This document shows, in pieces, positions 53,874-63,494 of a DNA stretch of 64,000 nt (position 1 is the first letter of the stretch; each line of letters starts with the position of its first letter). Position numbers and translations under genes: made by a program. Below the pieces are notes generated by a model. It was given only the letters and a program-made list of their open reading frames with translations. It was not told where the DNA came from and ran no database searches. Source of the DNA: JBNKHG01 sp050290225 (GTDB taxonomy: Bacteria > Pseudomonadota > Gammaproteobacteria > Pseudomonadales > Cellvibrionaceae); the NCBI GenBank assembly GCA_050290225.1, contig JBNKHG010000057.1, positions 62,001-126,000 of the forward strand, given 5' to 3'.

Positions 53874-56063
53874 ATGGAAAATACCAATTCACTGAAGAAA
53901 CCCATGGCAATCGCCATCGGGATGCTAATTGCGACGGGGGCCATGGCCCAGGAAGCGCAGCCGGTACGGAAGGGCGCTGCCGCGTATATGATTGAAGAGG
54001 TTCAAGTGACTGCCCGGAAGCGCAGTGCGGCGGAATCAGTGCAGGACGTACCGCTGGCTATCACCGCCTATGGCGGTGAACAACTCGATGCCATGTTTGT
54101 GAATAAACTGGAGGACTTGAGTTACGCTGCTCCCAATGTCCAACTCGAGGCGGTGGGAACTTTCCCCGGGGTACAGAACTTCACCATTCGTGGACAGGGC
54201 ATTAACAGCTCCATCCCTTCTGTTGACCCGACGGTCGGTACTTTTGTCGATGGCGTTTACCTGGGTGTCACCTACGGTGTGGTGATCGACATGTTCGACA
54301 TGGAAGCGGTGGAAATGTTGCGCGGTCCCCAGGGGCTGCTGTTTGGTCGCAATGTTACCGGTGGGGCGGTCGTGTTGCGTACGGCGCGTCCTGACGGTGA
54401 GTTTGACTACCGTGCCCGTGTGCAGGTGACCGATCACGACCAGTACAACTTTGCCGGTGCCATTGAGGGGGCGCTGATTGAAGACAAGCTGGCGGCCAAA
54501 CTGGTTGTATACCACGATAACGACGATGGATATTTCGATAATGACAGTCCCGGTGCGACGCCGGGTGCAGCCTATTTTGTGCCGGCATCCGGAGGCAAGT
54601 CGGGATCCCTGGAAACCACCTTTGTACGCCCGAGCTTTGTATTGCAGGCCACAGATGAGTTGGAACTGGTGCTGATTGCCGAGTCCGGTGAAACCAAGGG
54701 GGACGGTGCAGCTTGGACCGCGGCCAGTTTCCAGCGTGCCGGCATTGTGGATGAATTTACCACCACCCAGGACGAAATCGGGGAAACGGATATGACCTGG
54801 GACCAGGTGACCTTTGAGTCAAACCTGGATGTGGCGCTGGGTGAAGGCACGATTACCAATATTCTTGGCTGGCGTCAGGTGGAGGCTTTTTCGGTTGCCG
54901 ATGTGGATGGCACCGCATCGCCGATTTTCACTGTGCCGGGGAATACTGAGCAGGACCAGATCAGTAACGAATTGCGTTACGCCGGCACGTTTATGGACGG
55001 AAAGCTGGATTTGACCACCGGGCTCTATTATTTTGAGCAGGATATCGATTATCGCGAAAGCCGCTTTATTTTCGGCGGCGCCGTGTTGCGTTCCTTGGGC
55101 GGAGATATGGACCACAAGACCTGGGGAGCATTCGTGAGTCAGGATTACCACGTCTCCGATGCGCTGACATTGACCGCTGGCCTGCGTTATACCAAGGAAA
55201 AAAAGGATGCCCGGGTGATCTCCGGCATCTGTACGGACGTGGTTAACTTCAATTGCAGTTTTGATGACCTGAACGACGAGTGGTCCAATCTGACACCAAA
55301 GGTTGGGTTCAATTATGGGCTCAGCGACAGTGCCCAGCTGTATGCTTTCTGGACCAAGGGATTCCGTAGCGGGGGGGTTAACTTCCGTAATGCCAAACCG
55401 GATGTGATTGATCCTGGCCCCACCAGGGAAGAGGAACAGCAGAGTTTTGAAGTGGGTATCAAGTCGGATCTGATGGATGGACGCTTGCGCTTGAATGCGG
55501 CGTATTTCTACAACACCGTGGACGATATGCAACGCGAGTTGAACCAGGGGGATCCGGATGTCATTGTGCTGCAGGCCACCATCAACGCTGGAGATGTCAC
55601 CATCCAGGGTGCGGAAGTGGATTTCGTGGCTCTGTTGAGTGACAACTTTGCTTTGCACGGTTCCGTGGGCTATATCCAGGGGCGTTACACGGAGGTGAAC
55701 CCTACCTACGAAATGTTATTGGGTACCGACTTGCCACGGCTATCTCCCTGGACGGCAAGCCTGGGGGCCACCTACGACCTGGATCTGGGGGATGCCGGTA
55801 TGCTGACATTCCGCGGTAACTACAGTTTCCGGGATGCGGCCGCCTACAACGATGCCAACACGGAATACTTCGAGCAGCAACACGAAGCCAGTGCCAGTGT
55901 AAATTACCTGTCGCCAGACCAGCATTGGCAGGTGTCGCTTTACGGCAAAAACCTGAACGATGAAGCCCGTTGGGGCAACCTGACTTCCATTGCCGGGTTG
56001 TATACAGCAGGCCCGATGCAGAAAGGGCGAGTGTTTGGGTTGGAAGTGGAGTATAGCTACTAG
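53874..56063 (+). CDS. TonB-dependent receptor
   Basis: It has 729 residues. The signal peptide is KKPMAIAIGMLIATGAMAQ. A TonB-box-like segment IEEVQVTARKR leads into the plug (ESVQDVPLAITAYGGEQLDA, MLRGPQGLLFGRNVTGGAVV), and the barrel ends LEVEYSY. The plug wording is that of the FecA/iron-siderophore-like or sugar receptors annotated widely in Proteobacteria. The ligand cannot be read from sequence. It follows the fructoside operon but has its own structured leader, so membership in that operon is unsure. Confidence 0.9.
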   Translation: MENTNSLKKPMAIAIGMLIATGAMAQEAQPVRKGAAAYMIEEVQVTARKRSAAESVQDVPLAITAYGGEQLDAMFVNKLEDLSYAAPNVQLEAVGTFPGVQNFTIRGQGINSSIPSVDPTVGTFVDGVYLGVTYGVVIDMFDMEAVEMLRGPQGLLFGRNVTGGAVVLRTARPDGEFDYRARVQVTDHDQYNFAGAIEGALIEDKLAAKLVVYHDNDDGYFDNDSPGATPGAAYFVPASGGKSGSLETTFVRPSFVLQATDELELVLIAESGETKGDGAAWTAASFQRAGIVDEFTTTQDEIGETDMTWDQVTFESNLDVALGEGTITNILGWRQVEAFSVADVDGTASPIFTVPGNTEQDQISNELRYAGTFMDGKLDLTTGLYYFEQDIDYRESRFIFGGAVLRSLGGDMDHKTWGAFVSQDYHVSDALTLTAGLRYTKEKKDARVISGICTDVVNFNCSFDDLNDEWSNLTPKVGFNYGLSDSAQLYAFWTKGFRSGGVNFRNAKPDVIDPGPTREEEQQSFEVGIKSDLMDGRLRLNAAYFYNTVDDMQRELNQGDPDVIVLQATINAGDVTIQGAEVDFVALLSDNFALHGSVGYIQGRYTEVNPTYEMLLGTDLPRLSPWTASLGATYDLDLGDAGMLTFRGNYSFRDAAAYNDANTEYFEQQHEASASVNYLSPDQHWQVSLYGKNLNDEARWGNLTSIAGLYTAGPMQKGRVFGLEVEYSY

Positions 56064-57024
56064 AGCCGTTACTAAAATATAATCCTTTCGGAAAGCGGAG
56101 CGGGATGCTCCCCTTTCCACCCCCCCCCTTTATTTTTTTCCGCCTCTTTTTCATTCCCATCGCTGACAGATCTCCGCCGCTGTTGTGGGAATAAAATCAG
56201 AATTGAAACGGTTAACCCGTGCTGTTCTGCTTTTATTCTCACTTTTAAAACCACAGCTAATGTATTGAAAAATATACGAAATAGGTTAGCTGAAGTTTGA
56301 AATTTCAGAGTACTGGTTTGTCCAATGTAGGCTGAAGGGTGAACCGTCGGCACAAACCTGGGAGGCGAAGAAAAGGTACTGACGGTTGGCCGGAATGCTG
56401 TTAGATCAAACTGTGGACCAGGACTTTTGACAAGTGTTCGCTATCACCTCGTTTCAGGGTTTCACTTTACCTGTGGGCGCAATTCTCTTCGATTATCTTC
56501 GCTGTTTATATAATGATCAGCGGATATCATTTATCAATCTAACCGAAACACACCCACCTACTAAGCTTTTTTACTAAGAATGTAGAATAACGCTCGCAAA
56601 ACAGGGAGCGTCAATTCGACTAGGTTGTTAAAAGATCAAGTTAAGTTCCAATGTGTGAGTTGTGAAACCCAAAACGGCGCATCGTTATGGGCTGCCTTGG
56701 AATTGTTCCTGACTATATTATGCCAGGTCTATAGGTAGTACCCATTGGCCCGGTAGAGTTGTTTTGCTAAGGACGGCGCAACTGGCAAAGCATTCATAGA
56801 AGTTGGCGTTTTTGGGGCCGGACTGTGACAGATTACCACTTGATGCAGTGCCGCTCAGTCTGTATCAAACCGCTATCGCATTAAAGGTCAGACGGTTTAT
56901 AACGTTACTTTTTTCGGGTCTAATTGTCGAGAGCCGTTCAATTGTGTCCAATTAGTGAATAGGTCGACCGACTCGTTTACCCTCAATACCCACCGGGAAT
57001 TTATGTACGGACGAGGGAAATAGA
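56064..57024. other. Gene-free region before the glycan cluster
   Basis: A 961 bp stretch with no supported gene. It has a pyrimidine-rich stretch (about 56112-56150) including a run of nine C, and moderately AT-rich DNA after it. I looked for c-di-GMP and other riboswitch motifs and a JUMPstart element and found none. It should hold the promoter of the glycan cluster. Confidence 0.5.
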
Positions 57025-58023
57025 ATGCTTGGAGAAGAAACCAAACGGACAATGGTAACCGGAGGCGCGGGATTTCTTGGTTCTCACCTCTGTGAAAAAT
57101 TGTTGGATGCCGGACAGGAGGTGGTTTGCGTCGACAATTTTTACACCGGTCGCAAGCGTAACATAACCCACCTGATGAGCAACCCTCTCTTTGAGATTAT
57201 TGATCACGATATTACAAACCCTTTGTATGTCCAGGTGGATGAAATTTACAACCTGGCTTGCCCGGCTTCGCCCATCCATTATCAAATGGATCCCGTACAC
57301 ACAATGAAAACCAGTGTTTTGGGTGCTATCAATATGCTCGGTTTGTCAAAGCGTGTGAAGGCCAAAGTATTGCATGCCTCTACCAGTGAAGTTTACGGCG
57401 ACCCCCAAAAACACCCACAGTCTGAAGAGTATTGGGGCAATGTTAATCCGATCGGTTACAGGTCCTGTTACGATGAAGGTAAGCGGGCTGCCGAAGCCCT
57501 TTTCTTCGATTACCACCGCCAACACAATATTCAAGTCAAATTGGTTCGGGTATTTAATACCTATGGGCCGCGCATGCACCCTCAGGATGGACGTGTCATT
57601 TCCAATTTTATCGTGCAGGCGCTGAAAGGCGAGAAAATAACGGTTTACGGTAATGGGCAACAAACCCGTTCGTTCTGTTATTGCAGTGATTTAGTGGATG
57701 CATTTATTAAAATGATGAATTCCCCTGATGCTGTTTCAGGGCCGGTGAACCTCGGAAACCCGGTGGAATGTACCATTTTGGAGTTGGCAGAAATGGTGCG
57801 TGCGATGGTCGGTACAAAATCCAAAATCGTACACAAGCCACTTCCCAAAGATGACCCCAGGCAACGAAAGCCGGATATCTCCCTGGCAAAGGAACTACTG
57901 GATTGGGAACCCCAGGTTCGACTTCAGGAGGGCCTGTCGAAAACGATTGAGTACTTTGAGTCGTTACTTAGCGTCCCTCCGCAAGATGACTCAGCTAATC
58001 CGACACTTATTATCGCCAACTGA
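57025..58023 (+). CDS. uxs: UDP-glucuronate decarboxylase (UDP-xylose synthase) type epimerase
   Basis: An extended short-chain dehydrogenase that would make UDP-xylose from UDP-glucuronate. It has 332 residues. The NAD loop is GGAGFLGSHLCEKLLDAG, the catalytic pair is in YRSCYDEGKRAAE (Tyr-x3-Lys), and LACPASPIHYQMDPVHTMKT, VFNTYGPRMHPQDGRVISNF and GNGQQTRSFCYCSDLVDA are typical of Uxs. It is the first gene of the glycan cluster, 23 bp before the next gene, and supplies a sugar nucleotide. Confidence 0.92.
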   Translation: MLGEETKRTMVTGGAGFLGSHLCEKLLDAGQEVVCVDNFYTGRKRNITHLMSNPLFEIIDHDITNPLYVQVDEIYNLACPASPIHYQMDPVHTMKTSVLGAINMLGLSKRVKAKVLHASTSEVYGDPQKHPQSEEYWGNVNPIGYRSCYDEGKRAAEALFFDYHRQHNIQVKLVRVFNTYGPRMHPQDGRVISNFIVQALKGEKITVYGNGQQTRSFCYCSDLVDAFIKMMNSPDAVSGPVNLGNPVECTILELAEMVRAMVGTKSKIVHKPLPKDDPRQRKPDISLAKELLDWEPQVRLQEGLSKTIEYFESLLSVPPQDDSANPTLIIAN

Positions 58024-58046
58024 AACTATTGGATAAGGTTTGGACT

Positions 58047-59063
58047 ATGGCAGGCAATATTCTGGTAACGGGGGGGGCAGGGTATATTGGCAGCCATACC
58101 TGTAAGGCCCTGGCCAATGCGGGTTTCAATCCCGTTACTGTGGACGACTACAGTCAGGGGCATGATTGGGCGGTGCGCTGGGGTCCCGCTTTCTGCGCCG
58201 ATATTGCAAACCAGTCCGCTTTGACGAAGTTGATCAAAGAGTTGAAAATCGAGGCGGCCATACATTTCGCGGCTTTCGCGTATGTTGGCGAGTCCATGAA
58301 CAACCCCGGCAAGTATTTCAGGAATAATGTCACTAATACACTGAGTTTGCTGGAGACGCTTGAAGCAAACGGTGTCAATCACCTGGTTTTCTCCTCGAGC
58401 TGCGCAACCTATGGCATTCCAAACGCTCTGCCCATTGCCGAACAACATCCCCAGGTACCGATCAATCCCTATGGAGAGTCCAAACTGTTTATAGAAAAAG
58501 CGCTGCGATGGTTTGAGGTTGCGCACGGCTTGCGCTCGGTATCATTGCGCTATTTTAATGCCGCTGGTGCAGATGCGGAGGGAGAGATAGGTGAAGCCCA
58601 CAACCCCGAAACTCATCTCATTCCATTGGCGCTTTCGGCTTCGATGGGTGAACTGCCCGAGATCGAGGTTTATGGTACTGATTACCCAACGCCGGATGGT
58701 ACGGCCATTCGTGATTATATTCACGTCACAGATCTTGCTGATGCCCATGTCAAGGCGCTGCAGTATTTGCGTCGCGGAGGCAGAAGCGTTCGCCTCAATA
58801 TTGGTACGGGAAAGGGAGCTTCAGTGCGAGAGGTGGTAGCGATGATTGAGTCAGTCACCCAGTCGAAGGTACCGGTGAGTGAAGAGAAGCGTCGAGAGGG
58901 AGATCCAGCGATTCTGGTGGCCGACCAGTCCAAAGCACAGGCTGTTCTCGGTTGGTCCACCAGCCACTCGGATTTGGAAACTATCATCGAGACTGCCTGG
59001 CGCTGGCAAAAGCGCCTGTACAGCAGTGAGGGAACGACAGGGAGATCTGCAGCCAATGAATAA
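58047..59063 (+). CDS. galE: UDP-glucose 4-epimerase
   Basis: Interconverts UDP-glucose and UDP-galactose. It has about 338 residues from the ATG at 58047, which has AAGG 8 bp before it; the frame is open a little upstream. It shows VTGGAGYIGSHTCKALANAG, IHFAAFAYVGESM, VFSSSCATYG and INPYGESKLFIEKAL with the Tyr-x3-Lys pair. It overlaps the start of the next gene by 8 bp, so the cluster is translationally tight. Confidence 0.93.
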   Translation: MAGNILVTGGAGYIGSHTCKALANAGFNPVTVDDYSQGHDWAVRWGPAFCADIANQSALTKLIKELKIEAAIHFAAFAYVGESMNNPGKYFRNNVTNTLSLLETLEANGVNHLVFSSSCATYGIPNALPIAEQHPQVPINPYGESKLFIEKALRWFEVAHGLRSVSLRYFNAAGADAEGEIGEAHNPETHLIPLALSASMGELPEIEVYGTDYPTPDGTAIRDYIHVTDLADAHVKALQYLRRGGRSVRLNIGTGKGASVREVVAMIESVTQSKVPVSEEKRREGDPAILVADQSKAQAVLGWSTSHSDLETIIETAWRWQKRLYSSEGTTGRSAANE

Positions 59064-61671
59064 TTGGCTTTGTGCGAGCAGCAGAAGCACTTTGGCAACC
59101 ACGCAAACTGACGTGTATCCGGCCGGGGAAAGCGATTCCTGTGATCCGGAAGAAAACCGCTTGAACTCGCCGGTGGTGTCGCCGGTATTTGAAAAGGTGA
59201 AAGTTCGCGGCAAGTTTCTCTTTGCCGGAGACCATAAATTCTGGGTGAAGGGTGTTTCCTACGGTGCTTTCAGGCCCGATGCATCGGGCAACGAATACAC
59301 CGATGAGCGCAAGATCGCTCATGACTTTGCGTTGATGGCTGCAGCGGGTATCAACACTGTGCGTATCCCCCATACCGTGCCACCCCGTGCATTACTTGAT
59401 ATCGCGCAGCAGCATGGTCTAAGGGTTATGGTCGGCTTGTCGGCGGAACAGTATGCCGGTTACCTGATTGACCGGAAGAATACGCCAGATCTGGAAGCGC
59501 GTGTGCGGTCCAATGTGCGCAGGCTGGCGGGGCACCCCGCATTACTTTGCTATGCGATTGGCAATGAGATCCAGGCGTCGATGGTACGATGGATTGGCCG
59601 ACGACGCGTCGAGCAGTACATTGAAAGGCATTACAGGATTATCAAATCCGAGGATCCCGAGTCGCTGGTCACCTACGTTAATTACCCCTCTACCGAATAC
59701 CTTCAGCTGCCGTTTCTGGATATGTTGACCTTAAATGTCTATTTGGAAAAGCAGGACCGGCTGGCGTCATATCTCGCCCGTCTTCAAAATGTCGCGGGTG
59801 AACGACCGTTGATAATGAGTGAACTGGGGCTGGATAGTATCCGCAACGGTGAGGAAGCGCAGGCCGAGTCATTGACATGGCAGCTTCGAACCGCTTTTTC
59901 CGGTGGGTGTGCCGGTGCCGTGGTGTTTTCATGGACTGACGAATGGTACCGTGCGGAGGCGGAAGTGGCGGACTGGGCGTTTGGGTTGGTGGGGCGCGAT
60001 CGTCAACCCAAGCCTGCGTTAGCGGCGGTTAAAGCCGCCTATGCCGACGTTCCATTCCCGGCTGATACCCGGTGGCCTTCTATTACCGTTGTCGTTTGCA
60101 GCTATAACGGCGGGCCCACCATTCGGGACACACTGGAGGGCCTTGAGAAGCTGGAATATCCAAACTATGAAGTGATCGTGATTAATGACGGTTCCACCGA
60201 TAACACTTGTTCGATCGCCTCGGATTATCCCTTCAGGCTTATCAATACCGAAAACCGCGGTCTGAGTAATGCTCGCAATCGAGGCTGGGAGGAGGCGAAT
60301 GGCGAGATTGTCGCCTACATCGATGACGATGCTTTTCCTGATCCACACTGGTTGTACTACCTTGCCTCGACTTTCATGCAATCGCAGCATGTCGGGGTCG
60401 GTGGTCCAAACCTGGCGCCACCCGGGGACGGTTTCTACGCCCACGCGGTCGCCAGGGCGCCGGGAGGCCCAATGCATGTGCTTTTGTCTGACGACGTGGC
60501 AGAGCATATCCCCGGCTGCAACATGGCGTTCCGAAGGGCAGCACTAGCTGAGATTGGAGGCTTTGATGGCCGCTATAGAACAGCGGGCGACGATGTGGAT
60601 GTGTGTTGGCGATTGCAGGAGAGGGGGGGAACCCTGGGTTTCAACGCCGCAGCGATGGTGTGGCATCACAGGCGCAACTCCGTATCGGCCTATTGGCGTC
60701 AGCAAATCGGTTACGGCAAGGCAGAGGCATTACTTGAGGATAAATGGCCAGAGAAGTACAACACTCTTGGACATACGACGTGGGGAGGCCGCCTGTACGG
60801 CCCCGGGCTGACACTGCCTTTGTTGCTGCAGCAGCGAGTTTACAGCGGCGTAATGGGTAACGCCCCTTTCCAGTCCCTTTTTGAGCCAGCGCCGGGAACC
60901 CTGGCCTCTTTGCCTTTGATGCCGGAGTGGTACCTTGTCATTGTGTTGCTGGGCATCCTGTCTCTGCTGGGGGTGACATGGAGCCCCGCCTTACTGGTGC
61001 TGCCCCTGTTTTTACTGGCCGCTGCATTACCGATCGCTCAGGCAGCGGTGAGCGCTGGAAGAAGTCGTATCAGCTACCAGGAAGCAAGCGGATTTGGGAG
61101 AAGGGCCTGTTTGAGGTGCCTGATTGCATTGCTGCACCTGATTCAGCCGCTGGCAAGGCTGAAGGGCCGCTTGCGCCACGGGTTGACGCTGTGGCGCAAG
61201 CAGGGCAGTCATGCCTTTGTTATGCCGGTAAGGCGTTCTTTCGCCATATGGACCGAGCAATGGGCGGAGCCTGAAACACGGGCGCAGTTCATTGCCGACA
61301 CCTTGCGGGAAGAACGTATTCGCTTTCAGACGGGAGGTCCGTTTGATCGCTGGGACCTTGGCGTACCCGGCGGTCTATTGGGAAGTGCGCGCCTGCTGGT
61401 TGCGGTTGAGGACCATGGCGGCGGGACGCAATATGTACGGCTGCGCGTCTGGCCGCGCTGCAGTTGGGGGGCGGTAATCAGTGTGGGTTTATTGACACCA
61501 TCTGCGCTCGCAGCCGCTACCGACAATGCCTGGTTAGGCGCTGGCATACTCGCTTGTGGGGCCTTGGCAGTTGCGATTCGCACGATATGGGAGAGCGGGG
61601 CTTCCATGGGGGCTTTAGTGGCGGCGGTGAATCGACTCGAACAGAAATTGACGAACCGGAAGGCAGGCTAA
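59056..61671 (+). CDS. Fusion of clan GH-A glycosidase-like domain and GT2 glycosyltransferase with membrane helices
   Basis: It has about 871 residues from the ATG at 59056 (GGAG 11 bp upstream). Residues 45-330 form a GH2/GH5-like TIM barrel (FWVKGVSYGAFRPDASG) with an apparent acid/base Glu171 in YAIGNEI and nucleophile Glu256 in LIMSELGLD. Residues 340-600 are a GT2 domain: VVVCSYNGG, INDGSTDNT, YIDDDAFPD and GDDVDVCWRL. Two helices (about 624-670) and a hydrophobic C-terminal pair (about 803-843) anchor it. There is no signal peptide, so the GH part may face the cytoplasm. It probably builds, and possibly trims, a glycan for the ABC exporter that starts 2 bp later. Confidence 0.85.
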   Translation: MNNWLCASSRSTLATTQTDVYPAGESDSCDPEENRLNSPVVSPVFEKVKVRGKFLFAGDHKFWVKGVSYGAFRPDASGNEYTDERKIAHDFALMAAAGINTVRIPHTVPPRALLDIAQQHGLRVMVGLSAEQYAGYLIDRKNTPDLEARVRSNVRRLAGHPALLCYAIGNEIQASMVRWIGRRRVEQYIERHYRIIKSEDPESLVTYVNYPSTEYLQLPFLDMLTLNVYLEKQDRLASYLARLQNVAGERPLIMSELGLDSIRNGEEAQAESLTWQLRTAFSGGCAGAVVFSWTDEWYRAEAEVADWAFGLVGRDRQPKPALAAVKAAYADVPFPADTRWPSITVVVCSYNGGPTIRDTLEGLEKLEYPNYEVIVINDGSTDNTCSIASDYPFRLINTENRGLSNARNRGWEEANGEIVAYIDDDAFPDPHWLYYLASTFMQSQHVGVGGPNLAPPGDGFYAHAVARAPGGPMHVLLSDDVAEHIPGCNMAFRRAALAEIGGFDGRYRTAGDDVDVCWRLQERGGTLGFNAAAMVWHHRRNSVSAYWRQQIGYGKAEALLEDKWPEKYNTLGHTTWGGRLYGPGLTLPLLLQQRVYSGVMGNAPFQSLFEPAPGTLASLPLMPEWYLVIVLLGILSLLGVTWSPALLVLPLFLLAAALPIAQAAVSAGRSRISYQEASGFGRRACLRCLIALLHLIQPLARLKGRLRHGLTLWRKQGSHAFVMPVRRSFAIWTEQWAEPETRAQFIADTLREERIRFQTGGPFDRWDLGVPGGLLGSARLLVAVEDHGGGTQYVRLRVWPRCSWGAVISVGLLTPSALAAATDNAWLGAGILACGALAVAIRTIWESGASMGALVAAVNRLEQKLTNRKAG

Positions 61672-61673
61672 AA

Positions 61674-63449
61674 ATGTCCACTACGCACAAGTATGGCGAC
61701 CTGGCACTCTACCGACGTCTGTTTATTGAGACTCGACCTTTCTGGCCGCATATTGGTTTGTTGCTTGTTATTGGCCTGCTTTCGACCCCACTGGCACTGC
61801 TGACCCCGGTACCCCTGCAAATTACGGTGGATAGCGTGCTCGGCTCGAAACCGTTACCGGGTTGGCTGGAGCCGCTGGTACCGGCGGCAATATCCGGGAA
61901 TTCGTCACACCTGCTTTTCTTTGCCGGTGGCTTGCTATTGTTTATTGCCCTGTTGACCTACTTGAATGGGCTTATTCAGTGGCTACTGCAGGTGTACACC
62001 AATGAGAAGTTGCTGTTGGGCTTTCGCGCCAAACTGTTTCGACACTTGCAGGATTTGTCTTTTTCCTATCATGACAGAAAAGGCTCCGCGGATTCCATTT
62101 ATCGAATTCAGTACGACACCTATTCGTTGCAAAACGTGGCGACAGAGGGGCTGATTCCCCTGGTAACGGGTATCACCATGCTGGTGTCGATGATCTGCAT
62201 CATGTTGCGAATTGACTGGCTGTTGGCGCTGGTGGCGTTGGCTGTTCTGCCGCTGATCGTTGTGATGACCAATATTTCCCGCAATATTCTTCGGGAGCGA
62301 TGGGCGATATTAAAAGAGCATGAAAGTTCCGCCATGTCTGTAATTCAGGAAACGCTGTCAGCGTTAAGGGTCGTCAAGGCTTTTGGCAAGGAAGAACATG
62401 AGAGCAAACGTTTTGTAGCCCAGTCTGACAAGGTTGTTAAAGATCAGATGCGTGTGGCGTTTCTGGGGGGGGGATTTGATCTTTGTATCGGCGTAACGAC
62501 GGCATTTGGAACGGCGATTGTTTTGGTGCTTGGCGTTTATCACGTTCAGTCTGGCATTATTACACTGGGAGAATTGCTGCTGGTTATGGCCTATCTCGCT
62601 CAGTTGTATGCACCGTTAAGTTCGATCAGTAATCAAGTGGCAGAGCTGCAATCCTCCCTGGCGGGTGCTGAGCGAGTGTTTTCCGTATTGGATCACGAGC
62701 CTCGGGTCAAGACCAAATCGAACGCAAAACCACTCGATACCGCTGCCGGTGCGATAGCGTTCAGGTACGTGACTTTCAGCTACGACGACGGTGCGCCGGT
62801 CATCAATAACGTTTCTTTCGACGTGCCTCCACACGCTCGTGTCGGTATTTACGGCCCCACGGGTGCGGGAAAAACAACCCTTGTCAGCCTAATGCTGCGT
62901 TTTTACGACCCGGATGAAGGGCAGATATTACTGGATGGAACGGATTTGAAAGATTATTCGCTTGGAGATCTTCGAGAGCAGTTTGCAATGGTACTGCAGG
63001 AGCCCATTCTATTCTCCGCAAGTGTTGCAGAAAATATCGCCTATTCTCGCCCCGAGGCGAGAAAGGAGGAGATTGTGGCAGCAGCCAAAGCCGCTAACGC
63101 CCATGAGTTCATTGCAGGTCTGAAAGACGGTTATGACACTCTGGTCGGTGAGCGGGGGATGCGATTATCCGGGGGCGAAAGACAGCGTATTTCTCTGGCG
63201 CGTGCATTCCTGAAGGATGCCCCTATCCTGATATTGGACGAACCGACAAGCTCGGTCGACCTTAAAACTGAAGCGGTCATAGTGGATGCCATGGATCGCC
63301 TCATGTCAGGGCGCACCACTTTTATGATTGCACATCGAATGAGTACCCTGGAACACTGTAATCTCTGGATTCGCCTGGAACGTGGTTGTGCAGCTTATCT
63401 GGAAACCTCGCCCCCTGCGATAATTAAAGAGGTGCGACAGGTTTCCTAA
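61674..63449 (+). CDS. ABC-type exporter, fused membrane and ATPase domains
   Basis: It has 591 residues. An MsbA/NdvA-like transmembrane domain (about 20-330, six helices) is followed by a nucleotide-binding domain with Walker A GPTGAGKTT (about 393), signature RLSGGERQRISLARAF (about 497), Walker B ILILDEPTSSVD (about 517) and the H-loop IAHRMSTLE. The true start is the ATG at 61674, 2 bp after the fusion gene; the longer open frame overlaps that gene and is not real. It likely forms a homodimer that moves a lipid-linked or free glycan out of the cytoplasm. The cluster context supports glycan rather than drug export. Confidence 0.92.
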   Translation: MSTTHKYGDLALYRRLFIETRPFWPHIGLLLVIGLLSTPLALLTPVPLQITVDSVLGSKPLPGWLEPLVPAAISGNSSHLLFFAGGLLLFIALLTYLNGLIQWLLQVYTNEKLLLGFRAKLFRHLQDLSFSYHDRKGSADSIYRIQYDTYSLQNVATEGLIPLVTGITMLVSMICIMLRIDWLLALVALAVLPLIVVMTNISRNILRERWAILKEHESSAMSVIQETLSALRVVKAFGKEEHESKRFVAQSDKVVKDQMRVAFLGGGFDLCIGVTTAFGTAIVLVLGVYHVQSGIITLGELLLVMAYLAQLYAPLSSISNQVAELQSSLAGAERVFSVLDHEPRVKTKSNAKPLDTAAGAIAFRYVTFSYDDGAPVINNVSFDVPPHARVGIYGPTGAGKTTLVSLMLRFYDPDEGQILLDGTDLKDYSLGDLREQFAMVLQEPILFSASVAENIAYSRPEARKEEIVAAAKAANAHEFIAGLKDGYDTLVGERGMRLSGGERQRISLARAFLKDAPILILDEPTSSVDLKTEAVIVDAMDRLMSGRTTFMIAHRMSTLEHCNLWIRLERGCAAYLETSPPAIIKEVRQVS

Positions 63450-63494
63450 CGTAAAAAATTTTCAATGTTCACCTGTCGTGGTAGAGGTTTAGCG

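Noticed and set aside
58879..59055. Upstream extension of the GH/GT2 fusion gene
   Set aside because: It runs inside galE in another frame; the ATG at 59056 has a ribosome-binding site and the domain begins after it.
62465..62473. G9 tract in the ABC exporter as a phase-variation site
   Set aside because: The frame continues correctly through it into conserved ATPase motifs; G9 at 22436-22444 is likewise in frame with the neighbouring repeats.
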